DNA from: Falsiroseomonas sp.
GTDB lineage: Bacteria > Pseudomonadota > Alphaproteobacteria > Acetobacterales > Acetobacteraceae
Assembly (NCBI RefSeq): GCF_030695085.1
Contig: NZ_JAUYTS010000155.1
Location: 1 to 53,777 of the forward strand
DNA length: 53,777 nt
Reading direction: 5' to 3'
The notes beneath the pieces were generated by a model, which saw nothing but the letters and a program-made list of their open reading frames with translations, was not told the origin of the DNA and ran no database searches. Below, in pieces: positions 35,811-44,223 of this stretch. Positions within the stretch are counted from its first letter, which is position 1. Every line of letters begins with the position of its first letter. The translations under genes were made by a program, and so were the position numbers.

Positions 35811-36356
35811 TCACCCCAAAGCGGTTGGGGCCAGGGCAGCCTCCACCGCCTGCACCACCATCGGGTTCGCCGGCGCGACCGAGGTGGGGAAGGCGCGCAC
35901 CGTCAGGCCATCCCGCGCCACCACGTATTTGTGGAAGTTCCAGCGCGGCGGCCCGCCGGCCCGCGCCGCCAGCCAGGCGAACAGCGGATGCGCCCGTGGC
36001 CCGCGCAGAGTGGTCAGCCCGGCCATCGGGAAGGTGATGCCATAGACCGTCTCGCAGAATTCCCGGATCTTCGCGGCATCGGTGTTCTCCTGCCGGAAGT
36101 CGTTGGAGGGCACGCCGATGACGCTGAAGCCGCGCCCGGCGAAGCGGTCATGCAGCGCCTGGAGCCCCTCATATTGCGGGGTGTAGCCGCAGAAGCTGGC
36201 GGTATTCACCACCATCAGCGCCTGGCCACGGAAATCCGCCAGCGCCAGCGGGCCGCCTTCCAGCGCCTCGAGCCGGAAGTCGAAGACGCTGGGTGCGGGT
36301 GCCGCCGCCATCAGCAGGGGGGCGGCCAGGATCGCGCGTCGCGAGTGCTCAGCCAT
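35811..36356 (-). CDS. Glutathione peroxidase family protein, periplasmic
   Basis: This 181-aa thiol peroxidase has an N-terminal signal peptide (AILAAPLLMAAAPAP). The peroxidatic Cys56 lies in NTASFCGYTPQYEGL. The catalytic Gln position is in VPSNDFRQENTD, where the usual CNQFGxQEP is altered. The Trp/Asn pair is in RWNFHKYVV. FCETVYGITFPM is the usual family stretch. It probably reduces hydroperoxides using a thioredoxin-like donor. It overlaps the 3' end of the sulfite-oxidase-fold gene by 8 bp, so both are made together. Confidence 0.87.
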   Translation of the reverse strand: MAEHSRRAILAAPLLMAAAPAPSVFDFRLEALEGGPLALADFRGQALMVVNTASFCGYTPQYEGLQALHDRFAGRGFSVIGVPSNDFRQENTDAAKIREFCETVYGITFPMAGLTTLRGPRAHPLFAWLAARAGGPPRWNFHKYVVARDGLTVRAFPTSVAPANPMVVQAVEAALAPTALG

Positions 36357-37032
36357 AGCGTTGCTCCATCCAGGGGTCGCCCCGGTTGTGATAGCCGCGC
36401 ACCTCCCAGAAGCCGGGCCGGTCCTCGCGCAGCAATTCGATGCGGGTCAGCCATTTCGGGCTTTTCCAGAAATACAGATGCGGCACCACCAGCCGCAGCG
36501 GCCCGCCATGCTGGCGCTCCAGCGGCGCCCCCGCCCAGGCATGGGCAAGCAGGTTCTCCGGCCGGGCGAAATCCTCGATGGCCAGGTTGGTGGTGTAGCC
36601 ATCATAGCTGGTGAGCGCGACGAAACGCGCCTCGTCCTTCGGCCGTGCCAGCGCCAGCAGATCGGGCACCGGCACGCCGTCCCAGGCATTGTCGTAGCGC
36701 GACCATTGGGTGACGCAGTGGATGTCGTTGGTCCGGCTGGCCTGCGGCAGCGCATGGAATTCCGCCAGCGTCAGCCGCAGCGGCGCGGCCACCAGCCCCT
36801 CCACCCGCAGACGATACTTCTCCGCGCTCACATCCGGCTGCACGCCGAGGTCGAGCACCGGAAAATCCGGCACCAGGCGCTGGCCGGGTGGCAGGCGGGC
36901 GGTCTCGGGGGTGGCGGTGGTGCCGGTCAGCAGCCGGCCATCGCGCGCCCAGCCCTGCTTCGCCTCCACAAGCTTCTCGCGCAGCTTGCCGGTCCGCGGG
37001 ATGTCCCCCGTGATGTCCTCGTCGTCAGGCAT
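36349..37032 (-). CDS. Molybdopterin-dependent oxidoreductase, sulfite-oxidase fold
   Basis: This 227-aa protein has a molybdenum-cofactor domain of the sulfite oxidase/YedY type. The Mo-ligand Cys106 lies in IHCVTQWSRYDNAWDGVPV, and GGPLRLVVPHLYFWKSPKWL is the cofactor-binding region. The C-terminus is WEVRGYHNRGDPWMEQRYG. No Tat signal is present, unlike MsrP, so it may be cytoplasmic. It is shorter than true sulfite oxidases and lacks the dimerisation domain. Substrate unknown. It is cotranscribed with the downstream peroxidase-like gene, which suggests a role in handling oxidised sulfur (inference). Confidence 0.87.
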   Translation of the reverse strand: MPDDEDITGDIPRTGKLREKLVEAKQGWARDGRLLTGTTATPETARLPPGQRLVPDFPVLDLGVQPDVSAEKYRLRVEGLVAAPLRLTLAEFHALPQASRTNDIHCVTQWSRYDNAWDGVPVPDLLALARPKDEARFVALTSYDGYTTNLAIEDFARPENLLAHAWAGAPLERQHGGPLRLVVPHLYFWKSPKWLTRIELLREDRPGFWEVRGYHNRGDPWMEQRYG

Positions 37033-37169
37033 GGTGATCTCCCGCGGCGATAGGTGCCGTTGCAGAGGCGTGTTGCAAGGGGGTGTGCCGGATCACGATG
37101 GATTTGCAAAATGATCCGACCCGGACTGTGCGGTTGCGGAGGCCGCCCGCATCGGCCATCCGGTTGCAG

Positions 37170-37667
37170 ATGACCCGCATCGCTGTCCTGCTTCTCGCCT
37201 GCACCACCGCCCTGCCCGGCTGCGGCGCCCTGCTGTCCGAGGGTACCGGCGCCGCCGCCGGCATCGGCAGCGCCAGCCTGGCGGAGGCGGTGGGCGCCAG
37301 CGCGGCGGCCACCACCGGCATCGGTATCGGCGTGCAGGCCGGCGCGCGGGCCGGGCTGCAATACGCCCAGCGACGCACCCAGCGCACCGCGCAGCTGCAA
37401 CTGGCCGCCACGGCCGGGCCGCTTGAAGTGGGCCAGGTGGCCCCCTGGTCCGTGGACCACACGATTCCCCTGCAGCCGGATGAGGCCGGGGAGGTTGCAG
37501 TGACGCGCCGGATCAGCGCCGGCACGCTGGATTGCAAGGAGATCGTGTTCTCCGTCGTCGCGCCGGAAAGCCGCCGCTTCTACACCGCGACCATCTGCCG
37601 GGACGAGGCCACCTGGCGCTGGGCCTCCGCCGAGCCCGCCACGGAACGCTGGGGCAGCCTGCAGTGA
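37170..37667 (+). CDS. Small lipoprotein, tandem paralog 1
   Basis: This 165-aa predicted lipoprotein has signal MTRIAVLLLACTTALPGC with lipobox LPGC (Cys18). After a Gly/Ala-rich helix (VGASAAATTGIGIGVQAGAR), which could insert in a membrane, comes a domain with WSVDHTIPLQPDEAGEVAV and a C-terminal WRWASAEPATERWGSLQ. I do not recognise the family. ATG 37170 is chosen for the signal sequence; earlier starts at 37083 and 37098 add an unlikely leader. The stop overlaps the GTG of a clear paralog. Confidence 0.75.
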   Translation: MTRIAVLLLACTTALPGCGALLSEGTGAAAGIGSASLAEAVGASAAATTGIGIGVQAGARAGLQYAQRRTQRTAQLQLAATAGPLEVGQVAPWSVDHTIPLQPDEAGEVAVTRRISAGTLDCKEIVFSVVAPESRRFYTATICRDEATWRWASAEPATERWGSLQ

Positions 37668-38131
37668 GGGTGCTCGCGGTGGCGGGTCTCGCCGTGATGC
37701 TGGCGGGCTGCGGCCAGGTGGCGGATCTGTCGGGCGCGGTGGCCGGGGGCGGCGCGGCGTTCGCCAGCAGCAACCCGGCGGTGGGCTACGCCATCGGCAT
37801 CAGCGTCCGCGCCGGCGTCACGGCGGGCATGCAGGTGGTGATGCGCGGCCGGCAGCGGGCGGAACAGGATGCGCTGGCCGACGCGATCGGCGGCCTCGAC
37901 CCCGGCGAAGCCGGGTCCTGGCAGGTGCGCCACACCATCCCGATCGGCAATCGCAGCGGCCAGGTGCGGCTGGTGCGCGTCATCGACAACCCGCTGGCGG
38001 AGTGCCGGGAGGCCGCCTTCGCCATCGAGGGCGAGGGCCAGTGGTTCATCACCACCGCCTGCCGCCAGACGACGGGCTGGAAATGGGCCGCGGCAGAGCC
38101 GTCGACGGAACGCTGGGGCAGTCTGCAGTAG
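37664..38131 (+). CDS. Small lipoprotein, tandem paralog 2
   Basis: This 155-aa paralog of the preceding protein has GTG start overlapping its stop (GTGA). The signal MRVLAVAGLAVMLAGC has lipobox LAGC (Cys16). It shares an amphipathic Gly/Ala helix (IGISVRAGVTAGMQVVMRG), WQVRHTIPIGNRSGQVRLV and the C-terminal WKWAAAEPSTERWGSLQ. Two conserved cysteines (AECREA, TTACRQ) have equivalents in copy 1 (LDCKEI, ATICRD). The function is unknown; co-translation suggests a pair working together in the envelope. Confidence 0.75.
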   Translation: MRVLAVAGLAVMLAGCGQVADLSGAVAGGGAAFASSNPAVGYAIGISVRAGVTAGMQVVMRGRQRAEQDALADAIGGLDPGEAGSWQVRHTIPIGNRSGQVRLVRVIDNPLAECREAAFAIEGEGQWFITTACRQTTGWKWAAAEPSTERWGSLQ

Positions 38132-38134
38132 CTG

Positions 38135-38998
38135 CTACCGGGTCGCGTAGCCCTCCGCGCGCAGGAACGCCTCCACCACCGGGCCCCATACCGCGCTGCC
38201 GCCGGCACCGAAGAACAGGCTGTGCCCGTCACGGCCGAATCGCGGCATCGGCTGAAGGCGCGCCTTGCCGCCGGCATCCGTGAAGGCATGGTGCATGGCG
38301 GCGGCGAGGTGCGGGCCGAAGAAACTGTCATTGGCGGTGTAGACCCAAAGCGTCGGCAGCCGCGCCGTGCGGCCGAATTCGCCCGCCGCCGCGACCAGGC
38401 GCGGCGCAGCGCAGACCGCGTTGGCCTGGCCGCCCGCCCAGCCACCGCGTCCGCCGGCCATGTTGACCACCGCCGCCACACCCTCCGGCCGGTTTGCCGC
38501 CAGGGCCAGCGCACCCCAGCCGCCGGCCGATTGGCCGACCACCAGAACGCCCTGCGGCCGGATGCCTGGCAGGCGGCGCCCATGCGCCACGGCCGCCGCG
38601 ATATCCTGCGCCGTCTGCCGCCCGGCCGCCGCGTAGTCCGGGCTGGCACAGGGGCCAAAACCCTCCGCCCAAGTGCCGGTATCAGCCCCGTAGCCGCGCC
38701 GCAGCGGCAGCAGCACGGCGAAGCCGCGGTCGAGGAACCAACGCACCGCCTCCGCCGAGCAGGGCTGCGGCCGCATCCCGCCGCGGGCGGCGGCCTGGCC
38801 GGGCGAGCCGTGGTTGATGATGGCGAGCGGCACCGGCCCGCCATTTACCGGCCCGCCATTTACCGGTCCGCCAACCTCCGGCCGGCACAGCCGCGCCTCG
38901 ATGCTGCGGCCGGTGCCGGGCACGGCGATGGTGTGCAGGGTAGGGTCGGGCGTTGTGGCGCAGGCGGCAAGAAGCAGAGCCAGCAGGATTCCGCGCAT
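38135..38998 (-). CDS. Lipoprotein alpha/beta hydrolase (dienelactone hydrolase-like)
   Basis: This 287-aa exported hydrolase has signal MRGILLALLLAAC with a lipobox Cys13. The catalytic triad is readable: Ser in VVGQSAGGWGALAL, Asp in YTANDSFFGP, His in RDGHSLFFG. The N-terminal part carries the pentapeptide repeat GGPVN-GGPVN-GGPV, encoded by 15-bp tandem repeats at 38833-38873, just before INHGSPGQ. Substrate unknown. It is convergent with the lipoprotein pair (3 bp apart) and 9 bp upstream of the smpB stop side. Confidence 0.82.
   Translation of the reverse strand: MRGILLALLLAACATTPDPTLHTIAVPGTGRSIEARLCRPEVGGPVNGGPVNGGPVPLAIINHGSPGQAAARGGMRPQPCSAEAVRWFLDRGFAVLLPLRRGYGADTGTWAEGFGPCASPDYAAAGRQTAQDIAAAVAHGRRLPGIRPQGVLVVGQSAGGWGALALAANRPEGVAAVVNMAGGRGGWAGGQANAVCAAPRLVAAAGEFGRTARLPTLWVYTANDSFFGPHLAAAMHHAFTDAGGKARLQPMPRFGRDGHSLFFGAGGSAVWGPVVEAFLRAEGYATR
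38833..38873. repeat. 15-bp tandem repeat, 2.7 copies, in-frame
   Basis: The unit CCGGCCCGCCATTTA occurs twice in perfect copies (38833-38847, 38848-38862), followed by a partial copy with one change. It encodes GGPVN repeats in the hydrolase gene, so copy-number changes would keep the frame and only change loop length. Confidence 0.9.
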
Positions 38999-39007
38999 GG
39001 CGGGGCC

Positions 39008-39496
39008 TTAGCCCCGGTCGCGCATCAGCCTGGCCTTGTCGCGCGACCAGTCCCGTTCCGCGATGGCGGCGCGCTTGTCGTGCTTCTTTTTGCCCTCACC
39101 GACACCGAGCAGGATCTTCGCCACACCGCGCTCATTGAACTGGATGGCGAGCGGCACCAGCGAAATGCCGTCGCGGGCGATGCTCGCCGAAAGCTCCTTC
39201 ACCTGCTTGCGGTGCAGCAGCAGCTTGCGCGGGCGGCGCGGCTCGAAGGTGGCGACATGGCTGCCGGCCTGCCATTCCGGGATGTAGCAGTTGAACAGCC
39301 ACATCTCGCCGTCCCGCTCGCCGGCCCAGGCCTCGGTCAGCGTCGCACGGCCGGCGCGCAGCGACTTCACCTCCGGCCCCACCAGCATCACGCCGGCCTC
39401 GATCTCCTCGCCGATCTTGTAGTCGTAGCGCGCCTTGCGGTTCTGGGCGGCGATGCCGTGGCTGATCAGCGCGCTTTTCTTCTTGGGCTCTGCCAT
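39008..39496 (-). CDS. smpB: tmRNA-binding protein SmpB
   Basis: This 162-aa protein brings tmRNA to stalled ribosomes for trans-translation. The start KKKSALISHGIAAQNRKARY, the OB-fold segment EIEAGVMLVGPEVKSLRAGR and the basic C-terminal tail GKKKHDKRAAIAERDWSRD are diagnostic. Its ATG at 39496 shares one base with the dapA stop (TGATG), so it is coupled to dapA; longer frame starts lie inside dapA. The tmRNA gene itself is not in this window. Confidence 0.96.
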   Translation of the reverse strand: MAEPKKKSALISHGIAAQNRKARYDYKIGEEIEAGVMLVGPEVKSLRAGRATLTEAWAGERDGEMWLFNCYIPEWQAGSHVATFEPRRPRKLLLHRKQVKELSASIARDGISLVPLAIQFNERGVAKILLGVGEGKKKHDKRAAIAERDWSRDKARLMRDRG

Positions 39497-40374
39497 CAGT
39501 TGAGCAATCCGGCCCCCGTCATGGCAGCGCGAACACGTGCCTGCGTCGCCTCCGCCACGGGGGCCATCGGCAGGCGGCAATGATCGGTGCCGTGGCCGAG
39601 CAGGGAGGCGGCGAGCTTCACCGGACCGGGCGAGGTCTCGCAGAACATCGCATCATGCACCGGGGTCAGCCGCGCCTGGATCGCCATGGCGTCCTTGATG
39701 CGGCCCTCGGCCCAGGCGTCGTGCATCTGCCGGCAGAGGCGCGGCGCGATATTGGCCGTCACGCTGATGCAGCCATGGCCACCGGCCGCGAGAAACGCCA
39801 GGGCGGTGTGATCCTCGCCCGACAACTGGCAGAAATCCTCGCCGATGGCGGCGGTGGTGTGCAGCGGGCGGGTCAGATTCGCGGTCGCGTCCTTCACGCC
39901 GACGATGTTCGGGTGCTTCGCCAGCCGCGCCATGGTCTCAACCGACATGTCCACCACGCTGCGCGGCGGGATGTTGTAGATGATCAGCGGCAGTTCCACG
40001 GCATCGGCGATCGCCATGAAGTGGCGGTACAGCCCTTCCTGGGTCGGCTTGTTGTAGTAGGGCGTCACCACCAGCGCGGCATCCGCACCCGCCGCCTTGG
40101 CGTGGCGCGTGAGGTCCACCGCCTCCGCCGTGCTGTTGGAACCGGTGCCGGCGATCACCGGCACGCGGCCGGCGGCGGCGGCGACGCAGAGATCGACCAC
40201 CTCATGATGCTCGGCATGGCTGAGTGTCGGGCTTTCGCCCGTCGTGCCGACCGGAATGAGGCCCTGCGTGCCTTCCGCGATCTGCCAGGCGACGAAATCC
40301 GAGAAGGCCTTGGCGTCCAGGGACCCGTCGGCGTGCATGGGCGTGATCAACGCCACGAGCGATCCCCTGAACAT
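39496..40374 (-). CDS. dapA: 4-hydroxy-tetrahydrodipicolinate synthase
   Basis: This 292-aa lyase condenses pyruvate and aspartate semialdehyde in lysine and diaminopimelate synthesis. Active-site residues are Thr44 and Thr45 (PVGTTGES), Tyr133 (IIYNIPPRS) and Schiff-base Lys161 (IVGVKDAT). Arg138 and GTGSN also match. ATG 40374 (MFRGSLVALITP) with GGCAGGAAAA upstream is the family start; an ATG at 40392 is possible. It is divergent from slt, with 105 bp between, and coupled to smpB. Confidence 0.95.
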   Translation of the reverse strand: MFRGSLVALITPMHADGSLDAKAFSDFVAWQIAEGTQGLIPVGTTGESPTLSHAEHHEVVDLCVAAAAGRVPVIAGTGSNSTAEAVDLTRHAKAAGADAALVVTPYYNKPTQEGLYRHFMAIADAVELPLIIYNIPPRSVVDMSVETMARLAKHPNIVGVKDATANLTRPLHTTAAIGEDFCQLSGEDHTALAFLAAGGHGCISVTANIAPRLCRQMHDAWAEGRIKDAMAIQARLTPVHDAMFCETSPGPVKLAASLLGHGTDHCRLPMAPVAEATQARVRAAMTGAGLLN

Positions 40375-40479
40375 GTTTTTCCTGCCGTGCAAAGCTTATG
40401 AAGGGGAAAGAGAGTAATGGCCGGGCCGCCCTGCGACAAGGGCGCGAGACCGGCGGCATTTTGCGCTAGAGTGGCCACC

Positions 40480-42450
40480 ATGCGACGCACCCCCTTGATC
40501 CTCCTGCTTCTCGCCCTCGCCCCCGCCCTCGCAGCGCCGGTTGCGGCGCAGCCCTGGGCGGACGATTCGACCCGGGCCGCCGGCCGCCAGGCGCTGGAGG
40601 CGCTGCGGCAGAACCGCTTCCTGGAAGCCGACAGCCTTTCGCTCGCCGCCGATCCGGTGGTGCGCAAGCTTGTGGTCTGGGGCCGCGTGCAGAACCGCAA
40701 TGGTGGCGCCAGCGCAGCGGAGATCGTGCGCTGGCTGGATTCCAGCCCGGACTGGCCGCTGCCCAACACCATGGCGATCCGCGCGGAGGAGGCGCTGGTT
40801 GGCGATGCGGACGATGCGCTGGCGCTGCGCCAGTTCGGCCGCAGCCCGGCCGGAACCCTGCCCGGCGTGCTGCGCCATGCCGATGCGCTGATCCGCGCCG
40901 GCCGCGCGGCGGAGGCACAGGCGGTGCTGCGCGCGGGCTGGCGCGATGCCGATGGCGATGGTTTCGCGGAGCAGGATTTCCTGGCCCGCCACGCCGCGCT
41001 GCTGACCACGGACGACCATTGGCGCCGTGCCGACCGGCTGTTCTGGGCGAACCAGGCCGGCGCCGTGGCGCGCGTGCTGCCGATGCTGGACACCGCCCGG
41101 CGCGCCACGCTGGAGGGACGCCTCGCCGCCCGCGCCGGCAGTTTCGCCGGCAGGGCGCAGGATATCGGCGTGGCGCATGAGCTGGCCCGCAATGCGCGCC
41201 GCGCCGACCGCGATTCCGAGGCCGCGGCCTTCTGGCACGCCGCCGAGTCCCTCCAGCGGGACCTCCCGAGCGAGGCGCAGCGTGCCATCTGGGTTGAACG
41301 CCAGGTGCTGTCGCGCAAGATCCTGCGGCTGGGCGACCCGGCCACCGCCTATCGCCTGGCGGCCAGTCACGGCCAGACCGATGACAGCCTGCAGCGGCAG
41401 GAGGGAGAGTTCCTCGCCGGCTTCATCGCGCTGCGGATGCTGAACCAGCCCTCCCAGGCGCTGGGCCATTTCGCCCGTGTCGGTGAGGGCAGCAGCAGCG
41501 TCATCACCCGCGCGCGCAGCGCCTATTGGCAGGGCGCGGCGCTGGCGGCTCTGGGCCGCACCGCACAGGCGCAGGCACAATGGCGGGAAGCCGCCGCCCT
41601 GCCCGTCACCTTCTATGGCCAGCTGGCCAGCCTGGCGCTGGGCGAAAGCCCGGCGCAGCTTTCGGCGCGCATCGGCGGCATCCCCTCCCCGGCGCCGGGC
41701 CAGGACCAGGCGGCGGGCTTCCTGGGGCGGGAGCTGGTGCGGGCCGTGGTGGCGCTGTCCGATCTCGGCCAGTCCGACCGGGCGCGGATCTTCCTGCTGC
41801 GGATGGAGGAGCTGGCGGCCGATCCCGGCGACCATTGGCTGATTGCCCGCCTCGGCGTGGCGATCGGCCGGCCGGACCATGCGGTGTGGATTGCCCGGCG
41901 CGCCGGGGCGGATGGGGTGATGCTGCTGGAGGATGGCTGGCCCACCCCCTTCCCCACGCCAGCCGATGGCGCGGAGCCGGCGCTGGTCAACGCCATCACA
42001 CGGCAGGAAAGCAATTTCGACCTCTCGGCCGTGTCCTCCGCCAATGCGCGCGGGCCGATGCAGCTGCTGCCCGCCACCGCGGCCGGTGTCGCCCGGCGGC
42101 TCGGCGTGCCGCATACCACCGCGATGCTGACCACCGATGCGGCGCATAACCTCCGGCTCGGCAGCGCCTTCATCGACCAGATGCTGAACCGCTTCGGCGG
42201 CGCCATGCCGCTGGCCGCGGCCGCCTATAATGCCGGGCCGGGCCGGGTGGACCAGTGGCTGGTCACCTATGGCGACCCGCGCGCGCCCGATGGGCCGCAT
42301 GTGCTGGACTGGATCGAGCAGATTCCCTTCAGCGAGACCCGCAACTACGTGCAGCGCGTGATCGAGAACGTCGTCGTCTATCGCGCCCGCAACCCCGCCA
42401 CCGGCGACCTGCCGCATCCCCTCGCCGCGCTGATGGCGGGCCGCCGATGA
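40480..42450 (+). CDS. slt: Soluble lytic murein transglycosylase
   Basis: This 656-aa periplasmic enzyme cleaves peptidoglycan to 1,6-anhydro-muropeptides. Signal peptide: LILLLLALAPALAAPVAA. A long superhelical region of repeats (residues 30-480) makes the Slt70-like ring. The catalytic domain begins AITRQESNFDLSAVSSANAR with the essential Glu, followed by GPMQLLPATAAGVARRLG and AAAYNAGPGRVDQWL. ATG 40480 is preferred because it gives the signal peptide. The gene starts a train of five overlapping genes running to 45605. Confidence 0.94.
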   Translation: MRRTPLILLLLALAPALAAPVAAQPWADDSTRAAGRQALEALRQNRFLEADSLSLAADPVVRKLVVWGRVQNRNGGASAAEIVRWLDSSPDWPLPNTMAIRAEEALVGDADDALALRQFGRSPAGTLPGVLRHADALIRAGRAAEAQAVLRAGWRDADGDGFAEQDFLARHAALLTTDDHWRRADRLFWANQAGAVARVLPMLDTARRATLEGRLAARAGSFAGRAQDIGVAHELARNARRADRDSEAAAFWHAAESLQRDLPSEAQRAIWVERQVLSRKILRLGDPATAYRLAASHGQTDDSLQRQEGEFLAGFIALRMLNQPSQALGHFARVGEGSSSVITRARSAYWQGAALAALGRTAQAQAQWREAAALPVTFYGQLASLALGESPAQLSARIGGIPSPAPGQDQAAGFLGRELVRAVVALSDLGQSDRARIFLLRMEELAADPGDHWLIARLGVAIGRPDHAVWIARRAGADGVMLLEDGWPTPFPTPADGAEPALVNAITRQESNFDLSAVSSANARGPMQLLPATAAGVARRLGVPHTTAMLTTDAAHNLRLGSAFIDQMLNRFGGAMPLAAAAYNAGPGRVDQWLVTYGDPRAPDGPHVLDWIEQIPFSETRNYVQRVIENVVVYRARNPATGDLPHPLAALMAGRR

Positions 42451-43283
42451 GTCGCGTCTTTGTTACCGCGCGAGACGGCCTGAAGCTGGCCGCGCTGGAC
42501 CATGCGGGGCCGGAGGGGCGCACGCCGATTCTCTGCCTGCCCGGCCTGACCCGCACGGCGGAGGATTTCGACGCGCTCGCGGATCGCCATGCCGGCAAGC
42601 GGCGCGTGCTGGCGCTGGACCATGCCGGGCATGGCGAAAGCGGCCGGGCGGAGAGCGTGGCGCGCTACGGCATCGAGCACAGCCTGCGCGATGTGCTGGA
42701 CGCCATGGCGGCGCTGCATTGCCACCGCGCCGTGGTGGTCGGCACCAGCTTCGGCGGCATCCTGGCGATGATCCTCGGCGTGCTGCGCCCGACCGCCCTG
42801 GCCGGGGTGGTGCTGAACGATGTCGGCCCGGTGCTGGAGCCGGTGGGGCTGGACCATGTGCAGAATTTCGTCGGCCGCGACCCGGCGCTGCCCTCGCTGG
42901 AGGCGGCCGTCGCGCATCTGAAGGCCACGCTGCCGCCGCTGGTGATGGATGAGGCCGGCTGGCAGCGTTTCACCGCCGGCACCTTCCGGGCCGGGCCCGA
43001 TGGCGCGTGGCACCCGCGGTGGGACATCCGCATCGCCCAGGTGATGCAGGGCGGCGGCGCCATGCCCGACCTCTGGCCCGCCTTCGGCGCGCTGGCACAT
43101 GCGCCGCTGATGCTGGTGCGCGGCGCCCTTTCGGGCCTGCTGTCGGAGGATACCGCGATCCGCATGGCGGATGCGCGGCGGGACATGCGCTTCGTCGAGA
43201 TCCCCGGCACCGGCCATTGCCCGACGCTGGAGGAGCCGGAGGCGGTGGCGGCACTCGACGCCTTCCTCGACCGCATCCCATGA
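42447..43283 (+). CDS. Alpha/beta-fold hydrolase
   Basis: This 278-aa cytoplasmic hydrolase is of the alpha/beta (lipase/esterase-like) type. HG-loop equivalent CLPGLTRTAEDF, AALDHAGHGESGR, nucleophile Ser101 in VVVGTSFGGILAM and the His in GTGHCPTLEEPEAV are all in place. Substrate unknown. Its ATG overlaps the slt stop, and its own stop overlaps pgpA, so it is part of a coupled series. Confidence 0.87.
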   Translation: MSRVFVTARDGLKLAALDHAGPEGRTPILCLPGLTRTAEDFDALADRHAGKRRVLALDHAGHGESGRAESVARYGIEHSLRDVLDAMAALHCHRAVVVGTSFGGILAMILGVLRPTALAGVVLNDVGPVLEPVGLDHVQNFVGRDPALPSLEAAVAHLKATLPPLVMDEAGWQRFTAGTFRAGPDGAWHPRWDIRIAQVMQGGGAMPDLWPAFGALAHAPLMLVRGALSGLLSEDTAIRMADARRDMRFVEIPGTGHCPTLEEPEAVAALDAFLDRIP

Positions 43284-43726
43284 CCCCGGCTTTGCTGGTG
43301 GCGACGCTGGGCGGGGTTGGCCGGTTGCGGCCGGGGCCCGGCACCTGGGGCTCGGCCATCGTGCTGCCGGCGCTGTGGCTTGGCCCCTGGGCGTGCCTCG
43401 GCCTTGCGGCGCTGTGCCTGGTGGCGGGCTGGTGGGCGGCGGGCCAGGTGCTGCACGACGGTGTGGAGGACCCCGGCTGGTTCGTGGCGGATGAGGGTGC
43501 GGGCATGCTGCTGGCCCTCGCCGCGCTGCCCGAAGCCTCCCTGCCCGGCGCGCTGGCCGCCTTCCTGCTGTTCCGGCTGCTGGATATCGCCAAGCCCTGG
43601 CCGATTTCCTGGTTCGACCGCCAGCCCGGCGCCTTCGGCGTGATGCTGGATGATGTGATGGCCGGCGCCATCGCCGCTGCCGCCCTTCTGGCGTTCCTGC
43701 ATTTCTTTCCGGGAGGGCTTTCGTGA
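43280..43726 (+). CDS. pgpA: Phosphatidylglycerophosphatase A
   Basis: This 148-aa membrane enzyme dephosphorylates phosphatidylglycerophosphate to phosphatidylglycerol. Typical are VGRLRPGPGTWGSA, the acidic site VADEGAGML and FRLLDIAKPWPISWFDR with LDDVMAGAIAAA. The motif DE(V/I)xGxW of most PgpA enzymes reads DEGAGML here; the acidic pair is kept. Three or four membrane spans are expected. ATG 43280 overlaps the preceding stop, and the 3' end overlaps cinA (GTGA). Confidence 0.9.
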   Translation: MTPALLVATLGGVGRLRPGPGTWGSAIVLPALWLGPWACLGLAALCLVAGWWAAGQVLHDGVEDPGWFVADEGAGMLLALAALPEASLPGALAAFLLFRLLDIAKPWPISWFDRQPGAFGVMLDDVMAGAIAAAALLAFLHFFPGGLS

Positions 43727-44223
43727 TGCTGCCGGCCACCACACTCGACGACGCGCAACGCCTGCTGGCCGCCCTGCAGGCGCGCGACCTTACCCTCGCC
43801 ACCGCCGAATCCTGCACCGGCGGGCTGATCGCCGCGGCGCTCACCGCGATCCCCGGCTATTCCGCCACCATGCTGGCCGGCTACGTCACCTATTCGAACG
43901 AGGCCAAGACCCGCATGCTCGGCGTGCCGGCGCCCATGATCGAAGCCATCGGCGCGGTGAGCGAGCCGGTGGCGCGGCAGATGGCGGAAGGGGCAGCGCG
44001 GGATTCCGGCGCCGGCGTCGCCATCTCCTGCACCGGCATTGCCGGGCCCAGCGGCGGCAGCGCGGCCAAGCCGGTGGGGCTGGTGCATTTGGCCTGCGCG
44101 CTGCGCGGCGCCCCGACGCTCGCCGAACACCACATCTTCCCCGGCGACCGCACCGCGATCCGCGCCGCCACCGTGACCGCCGCCTTCGCCCTGATCCGCC
44201 GCGCCTTGGAGACCAGCAGATGA
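43723..44223 (+). CDS. pncC: CinA-family nicotinamide-nucleotide amidase (PncC-type)
   Basis: This 166-aa enzyme deamidates nicotinamide mononucleotide to nicotinic acid mononucleotide in NAD recycling. The catalytic Ser30 lies in TAESCTGGLIAAALT. The rest of the family core is VTYSNEAKTRMLGVP, GAVSEPVARQMAEGA and TGIAGPSGGSAAKPVG. It is only the C-terminal CinA domain, with no N-terminal MoCo-binding-like half. GTG 43723 is directly followed by ATG 43726; GGGAGG upstream fits either. Confidence 0.93.
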   Translation: MMLPATTLDDAQRLLAALQARDLTLATAESCTGGLIAAALTAIPGYSATMLAGYVTYSNEAKTRMLGVPAPMIEAIGAVSEPVARQMAEGAARDSGAGVAISCTGIAGPSGGSAAKPVGLVHLACALRGAPTLAEHHIFPGDRTAIRAATVTAAFALIRRALETSR

